From Paulinella micropora (lineage: Eukaryota; Cercozoa; Imbricatea; Euglyphida): 33,956 nt of DNA. Position 1 is the stretch's first letter. Each line of letters opens with the position of its first letter. Location of the stretch: assembly GCA_009731375.1 (NCBI GenBank), contig BJOX01000034.1, positions 420,316-454,271 of the forward strand, in the 5' to 3' direction. Both the position numbers and the translations under genes were made by a program. Under the pieces are notes generated by a model. It had not been told where the DNA came from. It was given only the letters and a program-made list of their open reading frames with translations, and ran no database searches. Shown piece by piece: positions 1 through 11,735 of the stretch.

Positions 1-558
1 AGAAGAAGAAGAAGAAGAAGAAGAAGAAGAAGAAGAAGGAGAAGAAGAAGAAGAAGAAGAAGAAGAAGAAGAAGAAGAAGAAGAAGAAGAAGAAGAAGAA
101 GAAGAAGAAGAAGAAGAAGAAGAAGAAGAAGAAGAAGAAGAAGAAGAAGAAAGAAGAAAGAAGAAAGAAGAAGGAAAGAACAAGAAGAAGAAGAAGAAGA
201 AGAAGAAGAAGAAGAAGAAGAAGAAGAAGAAGAAGAAGAAGAAGAAGAAGAAGAAGAAGAAGAAGAAGAAGAAGAAGGAGAAGAAGAAGAAGAAGAAGAA
301 GAAGAAGAAGAAGAAGAAGAAGAAGAAGAAGAAGAAGAAGAAGAAGAAGAAGAAGAAGAAGAAGAAGAAGAAGAAGAAGAAGAAGAAGAAAGAAGAAAGA
401 AGAAAGAAGAAGGAAAGAACAAGAAGAAGAAGAAGAAGAAGAAGAAGAAGAAGAAGAAGAAGAAGAAGAAGAAGAAGAAGAAGAAGAAGAAGAAGAAGAA
501 GAAGAAGAAGAAGAAGGAGAAGAAGAAGAAGAAGAAGAAGAAGAAGAAGAAGAAGAAG
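1..558 (+). repeat. (GAA)n with a 239-bp higher-order period
   Basis: Almost pure GAA. The interrupting GGAG occurs at 38, 277 and 516, and the GGAAAGAAC interruption at 173 and 412, so both marks recur at exactly 239 bp. Confidence 0.95.
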
Positions 559-669
559 GCATCCGTTCCACGCCGTTACCCGAGGGTGACTGGGCAAGTT
601 CGTACAGTCCTCCTCTCTGAGTGCAAGCGCTCCCTGTTTGAAGCAGCCTTGGAAAAAAAGAGCGGTCTC

Positions 670-670
<1 letters not shown>

Positions 671-743
<73 letters not shown>

Positions 744-860
744 GTAGATAGATAGATAGACAGACAGACAGATAGATGGATGGATGGATCGATGGATCGA
801 TGGATGGATGGATGGATGGATGGATGGATGGATGGATGGATAGATAGATAGATAGATAGA
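671..860 (+). repeat. (GATA)n / (GGAT)n repeat
   Basis: GATA units to about 768, GGAT units at 775-838, then GATA again, running into the inverted-repeat arm. Confidence 0.95.
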
Positions 861-1154
861 TGAGATATCGACTAATGTCAGAAAAAAGGAGCTTCTGATT
901 TCATCAACCAAGGAAGTCTGTGGGTAAAGTATTTAACCCGATGCCCAGCTAAGCCGTGATGTTTGCACGGAAGGGACCTGATACAGGCGATACCAAATCT
1001 CCCTAGTACCAGGCGGGGCCAGGGCTCGTTCCATAAGCGCCCCTTGCAGAACGAGCTCCCACCTCCATTACAGAGGACCCAGTAAGCAGATGGAGTTTCG
1101 AGACTGTTCGACAGTCTAGTATAAACCGACAGAGCACTGTGGGTTTTATTCCGG
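861..1154 (+). repeat. Inverted repeat arm A (293-bp dispersed element)
   Basis: The reverse complement of 5352-5643, with two substitutions and two one-base indels by hand alignment. It is described in the orientation of arm B. Confidence 0.92.
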
Positions 1155-1405
1155 GCTCAACAAGCGAGAAAGGGCACCCTGAGGGAACAGGATTGTGCTT
1201 CCCGTCGCTATTTCGGCATGTGACTTATAGGCGTATGGCTAGGCACACATAAGGCACCCCACCACGGGCCCAGCACACCCACACCATCCCCTAATTCTCT
1301 GTCTGTCGACAGATGGCACCCATTTCAAAAAACCAAGCCCAAGGGAGGGTCAGTGACACCTCAAGTGGCCTTGGTTTACTCCGTGGAGTAAGTGATGAGA
1401 TCAAC
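1155..1405. other. Unique sequence
   Basis: No ORF or motif of note, except CTGTCTGTCGACAGATGG, which contains the short palindrome CTGTCGACAG (1303-1312). Confidence 0.4.

Positions 1406-1471
<66 letters not shown>
1406..1471 (+). repeat. (GATA)n
   Basis: Perfect GATA units. Confidence 0.95.
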
Positions 1472-2070
<599 letters not shown>

Positions 2071-2115
2071 CATGATATGTGTCGGCCGCACTTAAGTCAA
2101 TACATACAGCGAATA

Positions 2116-2151
<36 letters not shown>

Positions 2152-2185
2152 CATTTATCTATCTATCTATCTATCTATCTATTCA

Positions 2186-2218
<33 letters not shown>

Positions 2219-2350
2219 GCCTATCTATCTATATGCATGGCTTGTTTGCAGTATCACTTGTCAAAGCAACTCGCAGTGGAGCGCCGGCACGCACAACTCC
2301 ACCTCCTGCGTGGTAACTTACTTACTTAACTTACTTACTTACTTACTTAT
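2116..2350 (+). repeat. (TATC)n then (TTAC)n
   Basis: TATC units to about 2234, about 80 bp of unique sequence, then TTAC units at 2315-2349. The switch from GATA (1924-2070) to TATC makes a long imperfect palindrome. Confidence 0.9.
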
Positions 2351-2388
2351 ACTTCATCCTACGTATTCGGATGTGTTACTAATAGGTG

Positions 2389-2390
<2 letters not shown>

Positions 2391-2436
<46 letters not shown>

Positions 2437-2679
2437 NNNNNNNNNNNNNNNNNNNNNNNNNNNNNNNNNNNNNNNNNNNNNNNNNNNNNNNNNNNNNNNN
2501 NNNNNNNNNNNNNNNNNNNNNNNNNNNNNNNNNNNNNNNNNNNNNNNNNNNNNNNNNNNNNNNNNNNNNNNNNNNNNNNNNNNNNNNNNNNNNNNNNNNN
2601 NNNNNNNNNNNNNNNNNNNNNNNNNNNNNNNNNNNNNNNNNNNNNNNNNNNNNNNNNNNNNNNNNNNNNNNNNNNNNNN
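2391..2679. other. Poly-T run and assembly gap
   Basis: 46 T followed by 243 N (2437-2679). Confidence 0.95.
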
Positions 2680-3269
<590 letters not shown>

Positions 3270-3270
3270 T

Positions 3271-3488
3271 TATACATACATACATACATACATATATATA
3301 TACATATAATATGTATGTATATATATGTATATATATATACAAAAACATACATATATATACATATATATGTATGTATGTATATATATATGTATATATATAT
3401 ATACAAAAACATATATATATATAGATATACATATACATATATATATATATAATATATATATGTATATACATATACATATATATATATC
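3271..3488 (+). repeat. TACA / TATA repeat
   Basis: Mixed TACA and TATA with ACAAAAACATA repeated twice (about 3339 and 3403). Confidence 0.9.
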
Positions 3489-3621
3489 CACAAGTTAATT
3501 GATTTCTGTGGCAGTCCATTGGGGTTTATCCCCTGGATGTACTATAGCTGACTCGCCTGCATGTATGATGCAGCCAGGGAAAACAACGTGCAACTGTGAT
3601 GAATGCGCCCAACCAGTCAAC

Positions 3622-3678
3622 GAGTCAATCAATCAATCAATCAATCAATCAACCAACCAACCAACCAATCAATCAATA

Positions 3679-3711
<33 letters not shown>

Positions 3712-3712
3712 G
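3622..3712 (+). repeat. (AATC)n with (AACC)n
   Basis: The complementary orientation of the TTGA tract 350 bp upstream. Confidence 0.92.
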
Positions 3713-4214
3713 TATGTATGTATGTGTGTATGCTTTTCCCATGGATATCCTAGCCACGAGAATACTGCCCAACTCGATGCAATTGAATGACCTATGCATC
3801 ATTCTATCCAGCCATCCATCCAGTCTCTATCCGTTCGATCTATGTATCTATCTATCTTTCGATCTATCTCCCTGTGCTGCACATGTGGCTGCTGCAGGAC
3901 CCGCGCAGTACGTGCAATCGGAAGTTGAGCTGCGTGGATTGCACCAGCCTAAACACAATCCCCGAGGTGCCACCATAACCCTTCCCCTTGAATCTTTGGA
4001 ATCGACCCGTTACATCCGTCCGCAATATCAATGGAATTTCGCGGAAATTTTCCTGATTTCGCGGCCAGAATGCCTGCCGTGTCACCACCAACCCCCCCCC
4101 CGCGTCCCCCTTTCAGAGCATGCCCGCTGCAATTATTGTTCTGTTTGTATGCATGCACGCCAGAACAGGCCCGCCTTTCAACCGACCCTGTGCGTGGGCT
4201 GACGCGGGCGTTTT

Positions 4215-4228
<14 letters not shown>
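3713..4228. other. Unique island
   Basis: Frames stay open for about 100 codons on both strands (plus 3880-4100), but no domain or clear splice pair supports a gene. A possible acceptor, gctgctgcag, ends at 3898. Confidence 0.35.

Positions 4229-4291
<63 letters not shown>
4217..4291 (+). repeat. (GC)n then (GA)n
   Basis: GCGCGCGC followed by about 31 GA units. Confidence 0.95.
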
Positions 4292-4294
<3 letters not shown>

Positions 4295-4389
4295 TATGCA
4301 TGCATAGGAGATCCCTAGCTCAGCTTTAAGCAGCCAGGAGGCCTGGACAGAATACTTGACCGGCCTGACTGAACAAAAAAGGGTCACCA

Positions 4390-4443
<54 letters not shown>

Positions 4444-4463
4444 ATGTCTATCTATCTATCTAT
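4390..4463 (+). repeat. (TATC)n
   Basis: Perfect TATC units with one TATG. Confidence 0.95.
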
Positions 4464-4571
4464 CGTATTGTTGCTACTTTTGCTATCGTGTTTGGTTTGG
4501 TTGTTGCTGTTGTCGGTGTTGCTTTTTTGTTTTCTTTTTGTGCCTGTTGTTTGTGTTTAATGTTGTTGCCA

Positions 4572-4702
4572 ATTTATCTATCTATCTATCTATCTATCTA
4601 TCCATCTATATCTACATACATACAACACACGTACAAAAAACATACATACATACATACATGCATACATACATACATACGTACGTACATGCATACATGCATG
4701 CA

Positions 4703-4738
<36 letters not shown>

Positions 4739-4751
4739 TATATACATATAC

Positions 4752-4788
<37 letters not shown>

Positions 4789-4832
4789 GTCTGTCTGTGT
4801 GTCTGTGTGTGTGTGTGTGTCTGTGTTGTTTT
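4572..4832 (+). repeat. (TATC)n, (CATA)n, (TA)n, (TG)n compound
   Basis: Four simple repeats in succession. Confidence 0.95.
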
Positions 4833-5030
4833 GTGTTGTCAGACGGAGGTGCGTGTGGCAGTGTTTCGGGGAACGATATGTATTTGGTGTCAGAGCAATA
4901 TCTTTGGTAAGAATCATACAAGCATTTTACAAGACATACGTAGTGACTTCAGTCACAACTGTCTATCTTGTACTTCTGATCCCAGCAACACTTGTAAAAA
5001 AAAAGAATCATACAGGAATTACTCCTGTTT

Positions 5031-5170
5031 CCATGCATGTACGCTAGTATGTTGGTTGGTGTGGATTTTACATGTATGTATGCACTATCTATCTATCTAT
5101 CTATCTATCTACTATCTACATGCATGTACGCTAGTATGTTTGTAGGTGTGGATTTTACATGCAGTATGCA

Positions 5171-5213
<43 letters not shown>

Positions 5214-5273
5214 CTATCTACATGCATGTACGCTAGTATGTTTGTAGGTGTGGATTTTACATGCAGGTATGCA

Positions 5274-5310
<37 letters not shown>

Positions 5311-5350
5311 CATCTATCCATCTATCTATATATCAATCTATCTATCTATC
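5031..5350 (+). repeat. Compound minisatellite: three copies of a 50-bp unit plus TATC
   Basis: CATGCATGTACGCTAGTATG...GTGTGGATTTTACATG occurs at 5032, 5119 and 5221. Each copy is followed by a TATGCACTATC junction and its own TATC tract of different length. Confidence 0.92.
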
Positions 5351-5351
5351 T

Positions 5352-5643
5352 CCGGAATAAAACCCACAGTGCTCTGTCGGTTTATACTAGACTGTCGAAC
5401 AGTCTCGAAACTCCATCTGCTTACTGGGTCCTCTGTAATGGAGGTGGGAGCTCGTTCTGCAAGGGGCGCTTATGGAACGAGCCCTGGCCCCGCCTGGTAC
5501 TAGGGAGCTTTGGTATCGCCTGTATCAGTCCCTTCCGTGCAAACATCACGGCTTAGCTGGGCATCGGGTTAATACTTTACCCACAGACTTCCTTGGTTGA
5601 CGAAATCAGAAGCTCCTTTTTTCTGACATTAGTCGATATCTCA
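5352..5643 (+). repeat. Inverted repeat arm B; hairpin-rich dispersed element with a TATC tail
   Basis: In this orientation it begins CCGGAATAAAACCC and has four perfect stems: AGACTGT-CGA-ACAGTCT (5389-5405), GCTCGTTC...GAACGAGC (5450-5482), CCGTG...CACGG (5535-5551) and TCAGAA...TTCTGA (5606-5626) enclosing T6. It ends in TCATC(TATC)n. Both copies carry the simple-repeat tail at the same end, as retroposed elements do. No clear tRNA-type A and B boxes were found. Confidence 0.8.
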
Positions 5644-5869
5644 TCTATCTATCCATCCATTCAACCTACCTACTACCTGCTACCTATCAATCAATCTATC
5701 AATCTCCCAATCTGTCTCAGGCAAGTGTGCGTCGGTCAGGGGTGGCACCAGTCGCCTGTTTAGCTACTCCGAGGCAGGCGCCGCGTTCCAACCGGTCAGT
5801 CTGTCTGCAAAATGTATGCTGTGTGGACTTGGAAGAAATCTATGTGCGTCTGTATGTAGATATGTATAT

Positions 5870-6097
5870 ATCTACATGTATGTATGTATGTATGTATGTA
5901 TGTATGTTTACGTATACACACGCACACACACACAGACACACACACACATACATACATACATACATTCATACAGAAATATATATATATATATATGTATATA
6001 TATATGTATATATACATATATATATGTGTGTGTGTGTGTATTAATATATAACATATATTTATATTACACACATATATATATATATGGTGTGTGCGTG

Positions 6098-6132
<35 letters not shown>

Positions 6133-6208
6133 CTGTGTGTGTGTGTGTGTGTGTCTGTGTGTGTATGTATGTATGTATGTATGTATGTATGTATGTATAT
6201 ATATATAC

Positions 6209-6243
<35 letters not shown>

Positions 6244-6245
6244 GT
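5870..6245 (+). repeat. TATG, CA, TA, TG compound repeat
   Basis: Consecutive (TATG)n, (CA)n, (CATA)n, (TA)n, (TG)n, (TATG)n and (TA)n. Confidence 0.93.
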
Positions 6246-6726
6246 ATTGTATTGATCTGTCATGGCCGAGCCCAAGGGCCATGCGCCTCCATCCCTCGAC
6301 CCAACAGTCACAACAGTGAATGTTGGGGAGGGAAGAAGGACTCTGACCATCCCTGAATAGCTACTCCTCGGCGTGTTGGGTACCTTGCAGGGAATCAACT
6401 GCAAATGATTGATGTTCCCTATGAGAGAGTTCCACAAGCTCTGGGTAGAAGTCGAATGGTGGTACTCAAGGGGGGTAGGAGAGATTTCATGCGGTCTTCC
6501 AGCGCATGAGGACGATTTGTGGTAAGTGTCTGGGACGCCTCGAAACCCGTCGCCACCCCTAGATCGCGGAATGTATATAACCCTTTGATCCCACGTGGTG
6601 TAATATCTTATAAAAACAACACAACGACAGAGCCTCGGAACCAACACAACGACAGAGCCTCGGAACCAACACAACGACATAGCCTCGGAACCACTGGGAA
6701 GAGGCCCAACCACCTCTTCTTCCCGT
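6246..6726. other. Unique island with a 25-bp triplication
   Basis: ACACAACGACAGAGCCTCGG with the following AACCA occurs three times from 6619 to 6691. The rest shows no gene. Confidence 0.5.
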
Positions 6727-6814
6727 GGGGTGCCATACTGTGCACCCCTCCATATATAAATACATATATATATACATATATATATATACCGTGGGGTGCC
6801 ATACTGTGCACCCC
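6727..6814 (+). repeat. Two copies of a GGGGTGC...GCACCCC hairpin
   Basis: Stems at 6727-6733/6742-6748 and 6793-6799/6808-6814 with the same 8-base loop CATACTGT, separated by TA repeat. Confidence 0.75.
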
Positions 6815-6819
6815 TCCAT

Positions 6820-7000
6820 ATATGTATGTATGTATGTATATGTATATGTATGTATATGTATGTATGTATGTATATGTATATATGTGTATGTATGTATGTA
6901 TGTATGTGTGTATGTCTGTGTATGTATGTATGTATGTATGTATGTATGTATGTATGTATGTGAGTGTGTGTGTGTGTGTTCTTGTGTGTGTATACATATT
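6820..7000 (+). repeat. (TATG)n and (TG)n
   Basis: Long TATG tract then TG. Confidence 0.95.
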
Positions 7001-7130
7001 TGCATTATGCATTACTTAGGAATTTTATGACAAGTTTGCCAAGGATCCCAATTCACTCTGTCATGATGCCGTGGCACAGGTCACAAGAACAAAAACAGTA
7101 ACAGCAGCAGCAACAACAACAACATCAACA

Positions 7131-7218
7131 GAAGGAAAGAAAAGAAAAGAAAGCAAGAAAGAAAGCAAGAAAGAAAGAAAGAAAGAAGGAAAGAAAGAAA
7201 GAAAGAAAGAAAGCAAAA

Positions 7219-7274
<56 letters not shown>

Positions 7275-7439
7275 AGGAAGGAAGGAAGGAAGGAAGGAAG
7301 GAGGGAAGGGAAGGGAAGGGAAGGAAAGGAAAGGGAAGGAAAGGAAAGGGAAGGAAAGGGAAGGGAAGGGAAGGAAAGTGAAGGGAAGGGAAGGGACGGA
7401 AGGAAGGGAAGGAAGGAAGGGAAGGAAGGAAGGAAGGAA

Positions 7440-7524
<85 letters not shown>

Positions 7525-8245
7525 CAAAGAAAAGTAAAGAAAAGAAAAGAAAAGGAAAAGAAAAAGGAAAAGGAAAAGGAAAAGGAAACAAAAAGAAAAG
7601 ACAAGGAAGGAAAAAAAAAGAAAAGGAAAGGAAAGGAAAAGAAAGGAAAGGAAAGGAAAGGGAGGAAGGAAGGAAAGAAGGAAAGGAAAGGGAGGAAGGA
7701 AGGAAGGAAGGAAAGAAGAAAAGAAAGAGAGAGGGGGGGGGGAGGGAGGGAGGGAGGGAGAGAGAAAGAAAAGAAAAGCAAAGAAAAGTAAAGAAAAGAA
7801 AAGAAGAGAAAAGAAGAGAAAAGAAGAGAAAAGAAGAGAAAAGAAGAGAAGAGAAGAGAAGAGAAGAGAAGAGAAGAGAAGAGAAGAGAAGAGAAGAGAA
7901 GAGAAGAGAAGAGAAGAGAAGAGAAGAGAAGAGAAGAGAAGAGAAGAGAAGAGAAGAGAAAGGAAAGGAAAATCAAAATCAAAATCAAAAGGAAAAGGAA
8001 AAGGAGAAGGAGAAGGAAAGGAAAAAAAAAGAAAAGACAAGGAAGGAAAGGAAAAGAAAAGCTTCCCCTTCCCCTTCCCCTTCCCTTTCGGGAAGGAGAA
8101 GGGGAAGGGGAAGGGAAAAGAAAAGAAAGGAAAGGTAGGGGAAGGGAAAGGGGAAGGGAAAGGGAAAGAAAAAGGGAAAGAAAAAGGGAAAGAAAAAGGG
8201 AAAGAAAAGGGAAAGAAAGAAAAAATGAAAGAATAGAAAGATAAA
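7131..8245 (+). repeat. 1.1-kb polypurine tract (GAAA/GGAA/GA/GAGAA)
   Basis: Nearly all A and G for 1.1 kb. A single pyrimidine island (CTTCCCC units, 8063-8087) is followed by its own complement (GGGAAGG... 8090-8120), making a hairpin. Confidence 0.95.
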
Positions 8246-8252
8246 AAGTTAG

Positions 8253-8710
<458 letters not shown>

Positions 8711-8744
8711 GCAGATGGATAGGTGGGTCGGCAGGCCTCCATGT

Positions 8745-8895
8745 CACTGCACTGTGTGTAGGCGGCAAACAAGAGCGAAAGCGACGATAAAAGTGCCGCC
8801 AAGGCCCATAGCACTCTCTTGTACGAGATGGACATGTGTGCGGCTGCTGGTGTCGTCTTCGAGCTCAGCGCAGCTCCGCGCGCGCTGCCTGCCAT
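8745..8895 (-). CDS. Possible first exon with signal peptide
   Basis: The ATG at 8895 and a second in-frame ATG 21 codons later open a GC-rich frame. From the second Met the sequence is M-S-I-S-Y-K-R then a hydrophobic core V-L-W-A-L-A-A-L-L-S-S-L-S-L-L-F-A and A-A-Y-T-Q-C, a good secretory signal pattern with a plausible cleavage site. The frame then runs into a GATA microsatellite, so it must be spliced if real. GTGCAG or GTGACA near 8746-8753 could serve as a weak donor. No downstream exon was found to its left. Confidence 0.3.
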
Positions 8896-9188
8896 GTTGT
8901 TTTACGCACACCTGGTGCTTGCTGTGATCACCACCCTAGCCATCTTGTCGTGAGCTTGCGTATGCATATGTAGAGTTGAGTCAGACTATTAGTCTAATCA
9001 ATATTAATCGTAGTAATAGTTCAATTTAAGTTTATCCTTGCGTATGCATATGCAGAATAGTTAGACTATCAGACTAATCAATATCAGGTAATACTCAAAA
9101 TAAGCATTAGTAATCGAAAAAGTTGTTAATATTCAGAATTTTAATCATCAATATTCAGAATAAAGATTACAAGAGTCGTGGGGACTAC
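8896..9188. repeat. Diverged 80-bp tandem duplication in AT-rich sequence
   Basis: CTTGCGTATGCATATG begins two copies (8954 and 9037), each followed by AGACTAT...AGTCTAAT / CAGACTAAT and CAATAT. ATTCAGAAT repeats follow at about 9130-9165. Confidence 0.6.
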
Positions 9189-9609
9189 CTTGATGAAGTG
9201 GCGCGGCTGATTCCATCCGTCTTGGGAGAAAGCTTCTTTGTCAAGCCTTCCTTGAGGGCCTTCTGGAACGTATCCATGAAGTGGAGCTTGAGAGTAGTGC
9301 GGAAGGTTCGAAAAATGCTCAGGCATTCGTCTCGGTAGCGGATCTCCCTGGAGACCAGATCGTAGTTGGGGCGTGGAAAGGAGGCTGGAAGGCTCATTTC
9401 TTCACACCTGAACGTTAAAGACCCACCGTGTAGCAAAAAGGTCTGGAATTTGCAAAGGAGACCTTGTGGGATGATTGCTACTCGATGGTCTTGGCTGAGG
9501 GACTGCCCTATGTATGCAATGAACTTGAATAGAACTTGAATACATAGTGCAAAGTCGCCTCTCTGCGTGTGGTGAGCATTCTCAACTGTCATCATGCCGC
9601 CCATATACA
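9189..9609 (-). CDS. Possible internal exon of an unrecognised gene
   Basis: About 140 codons open on the minus strand between a plausible acceptor (cttcaag at 9610-9616) and a plausible donor (AAG before GTAGTCC). The composition looks protein-like: it begins near Y-M-G-G-M-M and has I-P-Q-G-L-L-C-K-F-Q-T-F-L-L and F-P-R-P-N-Y-D-L-V-S-R. There is no simple repeat in it. I do not recognise a domain, and no neighbouring exon could be linked, so it may be a chance ORF. Confidence 0.3.
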
Positions 9610-10299
9610 CTTGAAGACAGGTGAACTAGCTGTCTACTGTGAGTGTGAGGAGTGACCTTGAGTGTGTTCGCTGTTGGTGTTTCCAAGTTCAGGTAGGAGT
9701 TCCCCCAATTCTAGCACACACAGTGTGGCCGGACTCTTCCGAAAAATATAGGGAAATTCGAATTATAAGTCTTGACTAACCCCCTGCGAGGAAATTACCA
9801 ACCGGCAATCAATTGAATACACAGGTGACACTGCTGTTAATTGACCTCAAAATACTTCCTAGGTCAGGGAAGGTACCAAAAGGCTCTGGATCAGTCAATT
9901 CCAGTTTATTCATTACACTTGCTTGACAGACTACTTGTCCCTTGCGAAACAATACAAATTCTGATAAGTAATGATAACATTTCAAGTGGACTACAAGTTA
10001 TGTACCAGTTAGAGTTGTTCAAGTCAGTCTGTGAAAAAAATAAGGTATGTATTAATAAAAAGGACTGAAGACTGACACTTTACCTGGTTTGGATGCGGCG
10101 ATCATACTATTAATACCATTTTTACCTATCATTATTATTTCCTACCGGAAAAAGCGATCCATGGGAAAAATATAGATATAGGGAAAAAATGCAATAGTTA
10201 ACATTTTCTAAAAAGCTAACCGGTAAAAGGAAATATATATATTGATCTGTTAACTTGGCAGCAGTTGAAAATTTAACAACTACAAGTTATGGCAGTTGA
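9610..10299. other. AT-rich unique sequence
   Basis: No convincing coding signal on either strand. The motif GGGAAAAATATAG / ATAGGGAAAAAAT recurs near 9747, 10159 and 10180, and CCGGTAA-type motifs are scattered. It probably contains decayed repeats. Confidence 0.4.
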
Positions 10300-10406
10300 T
10301 GTCACGTAGTAAACGGAAAAATGAAGCCGGTAACGGAACTAAAAATAGAAGTGTAAACTTGAAGTAAAACTTGAAGAAAGTTTAACAAAATATCAATAAT
10401 TCTGTC
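10300..10406 (-). repeat. Older antisense LTR fragment, left part
   Basis: The stretch GTAAACGG...CCGGTAACGGAACT and the later TTTAACAAAATATCAATAATTC segment resemble, in order, the reverse complement of the internal end of the LTR (GCAAACGGTGACCGGAACT, then TTTAACAATATTGAACAATTC). The similarity is weak and judged by eye. Confidence 0.4.
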
Positions 10407-10411
10407 CGGTA
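10407..10411 (+). repeat. Target site duplication, left copy (CGGTA)
   Basis: CGGTA directly precedes the left LTR and also directly follows the right LTR (20260-20264). Five bases is the usual length for copia-type integrases. Confidence 0.75.
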
Positions 10412-10763
10412 CATTGGACAATTAATTAGATCCTTCCTCCTCAGCTATGTTCATATTGCTATTTTATACGTTAGCCTTATTCGTTACGGTTAGTAGTATC
10501 ATTAGCTATTAATACAGTCATTTATAGTACCTTTTCTAGTACTGGTGGCACTAGCTTTTTACCATTACCATTATTGCACATATCAGGCCGTTTCGTGTGT
10601 CATTTTCTGGAGGTACATCTTTTGTGTGACGTCGTCAGTTGGACTGGCGGGAATTGTTCAATATTGTTAAATTCTTTTACGTGGGAAGTAGTTGGCCGGT
10701 AGGAGGGGGACGCCCCGAGTTCCGGTCACCGTTTGCAGAAGTCGCGAGGGTTTTCTCCCAACA
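10412..10763 (+). repeat. Left LTR
   Basis: Starts CATTGGACA and ends CTCCCAACA, so the ends carry the short inverted repeat TTGG...CCAA, but the start is CA rather than the canonical TG. It is repeated at 19912-20259 with high identity. Confidence 0.9.
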
Positions 10764-10776
10764 GGTTATCGAGCCT
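10764..10776 (+). promoter_or_regulatory. Primer-binding site
   Basis: GGTTATCGAGCCT begins directly after the left LTR. It resembles the initiator-methionine tRNA primer sites of copia elements (TGGTATCAGAGC type). The tRNA of this organism is not available to confirm the pairing. Confidence 0.5.
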
Positions 10777-11436
10777 TGGAGCGTGACCTGTGCAACGGAT
10801 CGCTGAGGAGAACCTTCGTTAAAGGGGTAAGTGGTCCACCTTAAGTGACCCCATTACAGGAAAGTGCGCATTTTCAATTGTGTGGCTACAGTTGATCACT
10901 GTAGACACTACCCAAGCTCTGCTTTGCTGGTGTGCACTGCAAGGGCAAGGAAGGTGGGGGACAGGGCAGAGAGCAAGACACCGAAGCGTGCAGGGCGCAG
11001 GGAGGGTGAGCCTCCTAAGAGGTGTGGTGCTTTTGTCAGCTCGGTGACGTGGCAAGTTGTGATTGCTTGCCGTGGTAACTGGTGGATTGAGCACCCCTGG
11101 CCCACGGGACACAACAAGTTACACAACAACCTACATTGCTAAGTTCTTGTCGCATTCGTACTGCATCATTGCATCTACTCCTTGTATTGCTGTAGTGACT
11201 GTGTGAGGAGTGAGAGAGAGGCGTGGTGAGGGAGTGAGCTCTGAAGAACCGTGCGTAGGGCACGAGGGGAGGAGCGAAAGGTAAGTGTTTAGGTGGTTGT
11301 ACCAAAACAACCCTAGGTAGGTTGAAGAACTGACTTTGCAGATAGAGCTGCTAGTAGGTGGAAAGCTATCATAGGTGGTAGCTGAGGTAGCCTCAGTGTA
11401 GTTTGAGCATTAGAGTCAGTGGTAACACACGTGGTT

Positions 11437-11492
<56 letters not shown>

Positions 11493-11735
11493 AAGGGTGG
11501 TGTGGACAAGCAAAACACTATTCTGTGTAGTGTGTGTGTGAGTCTGCTCGTGGCCTCTGTTGTGTTCTCTCTGTGTGGGTGTGTGTGTGGTTGCTTGCCT
11601 GTGTCTGTGCCATCAGAACAGAGTAAGCATAGCGTGACCATATCTCTATTTGGCAAGTAGAGAGCATAGCTGTGTGCTGTGTGTAACTGTGTGTGTGTGG
11701 AGCGTGTGTCTGTTCGAGACTGACGGTGGTTAGAA
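10777..11735 (+). other. Retrotransposon 5' leader
   Basis: About 960 bp between the primer site and the gag ATG. It is rich in G, A and TG, with a (GA)n run at about 11440-11490 and TG-rich stretches to 11720. The small ORFs in it show no recognisable domain. The long untranslated leader would contain the packaging signal; that is inference. Confidence 0.6.

Noticed and set aside
3864-4202. Overlapping ORFs on both strands
   Set aside because: No domain and no consistent splice sites; the strands cannot both be coding.
9841-10068. 75-codon plus-strand ORF
   Set aside because: AT-rich, no ATG context, no domain, no splice support; the length is expected by chance.
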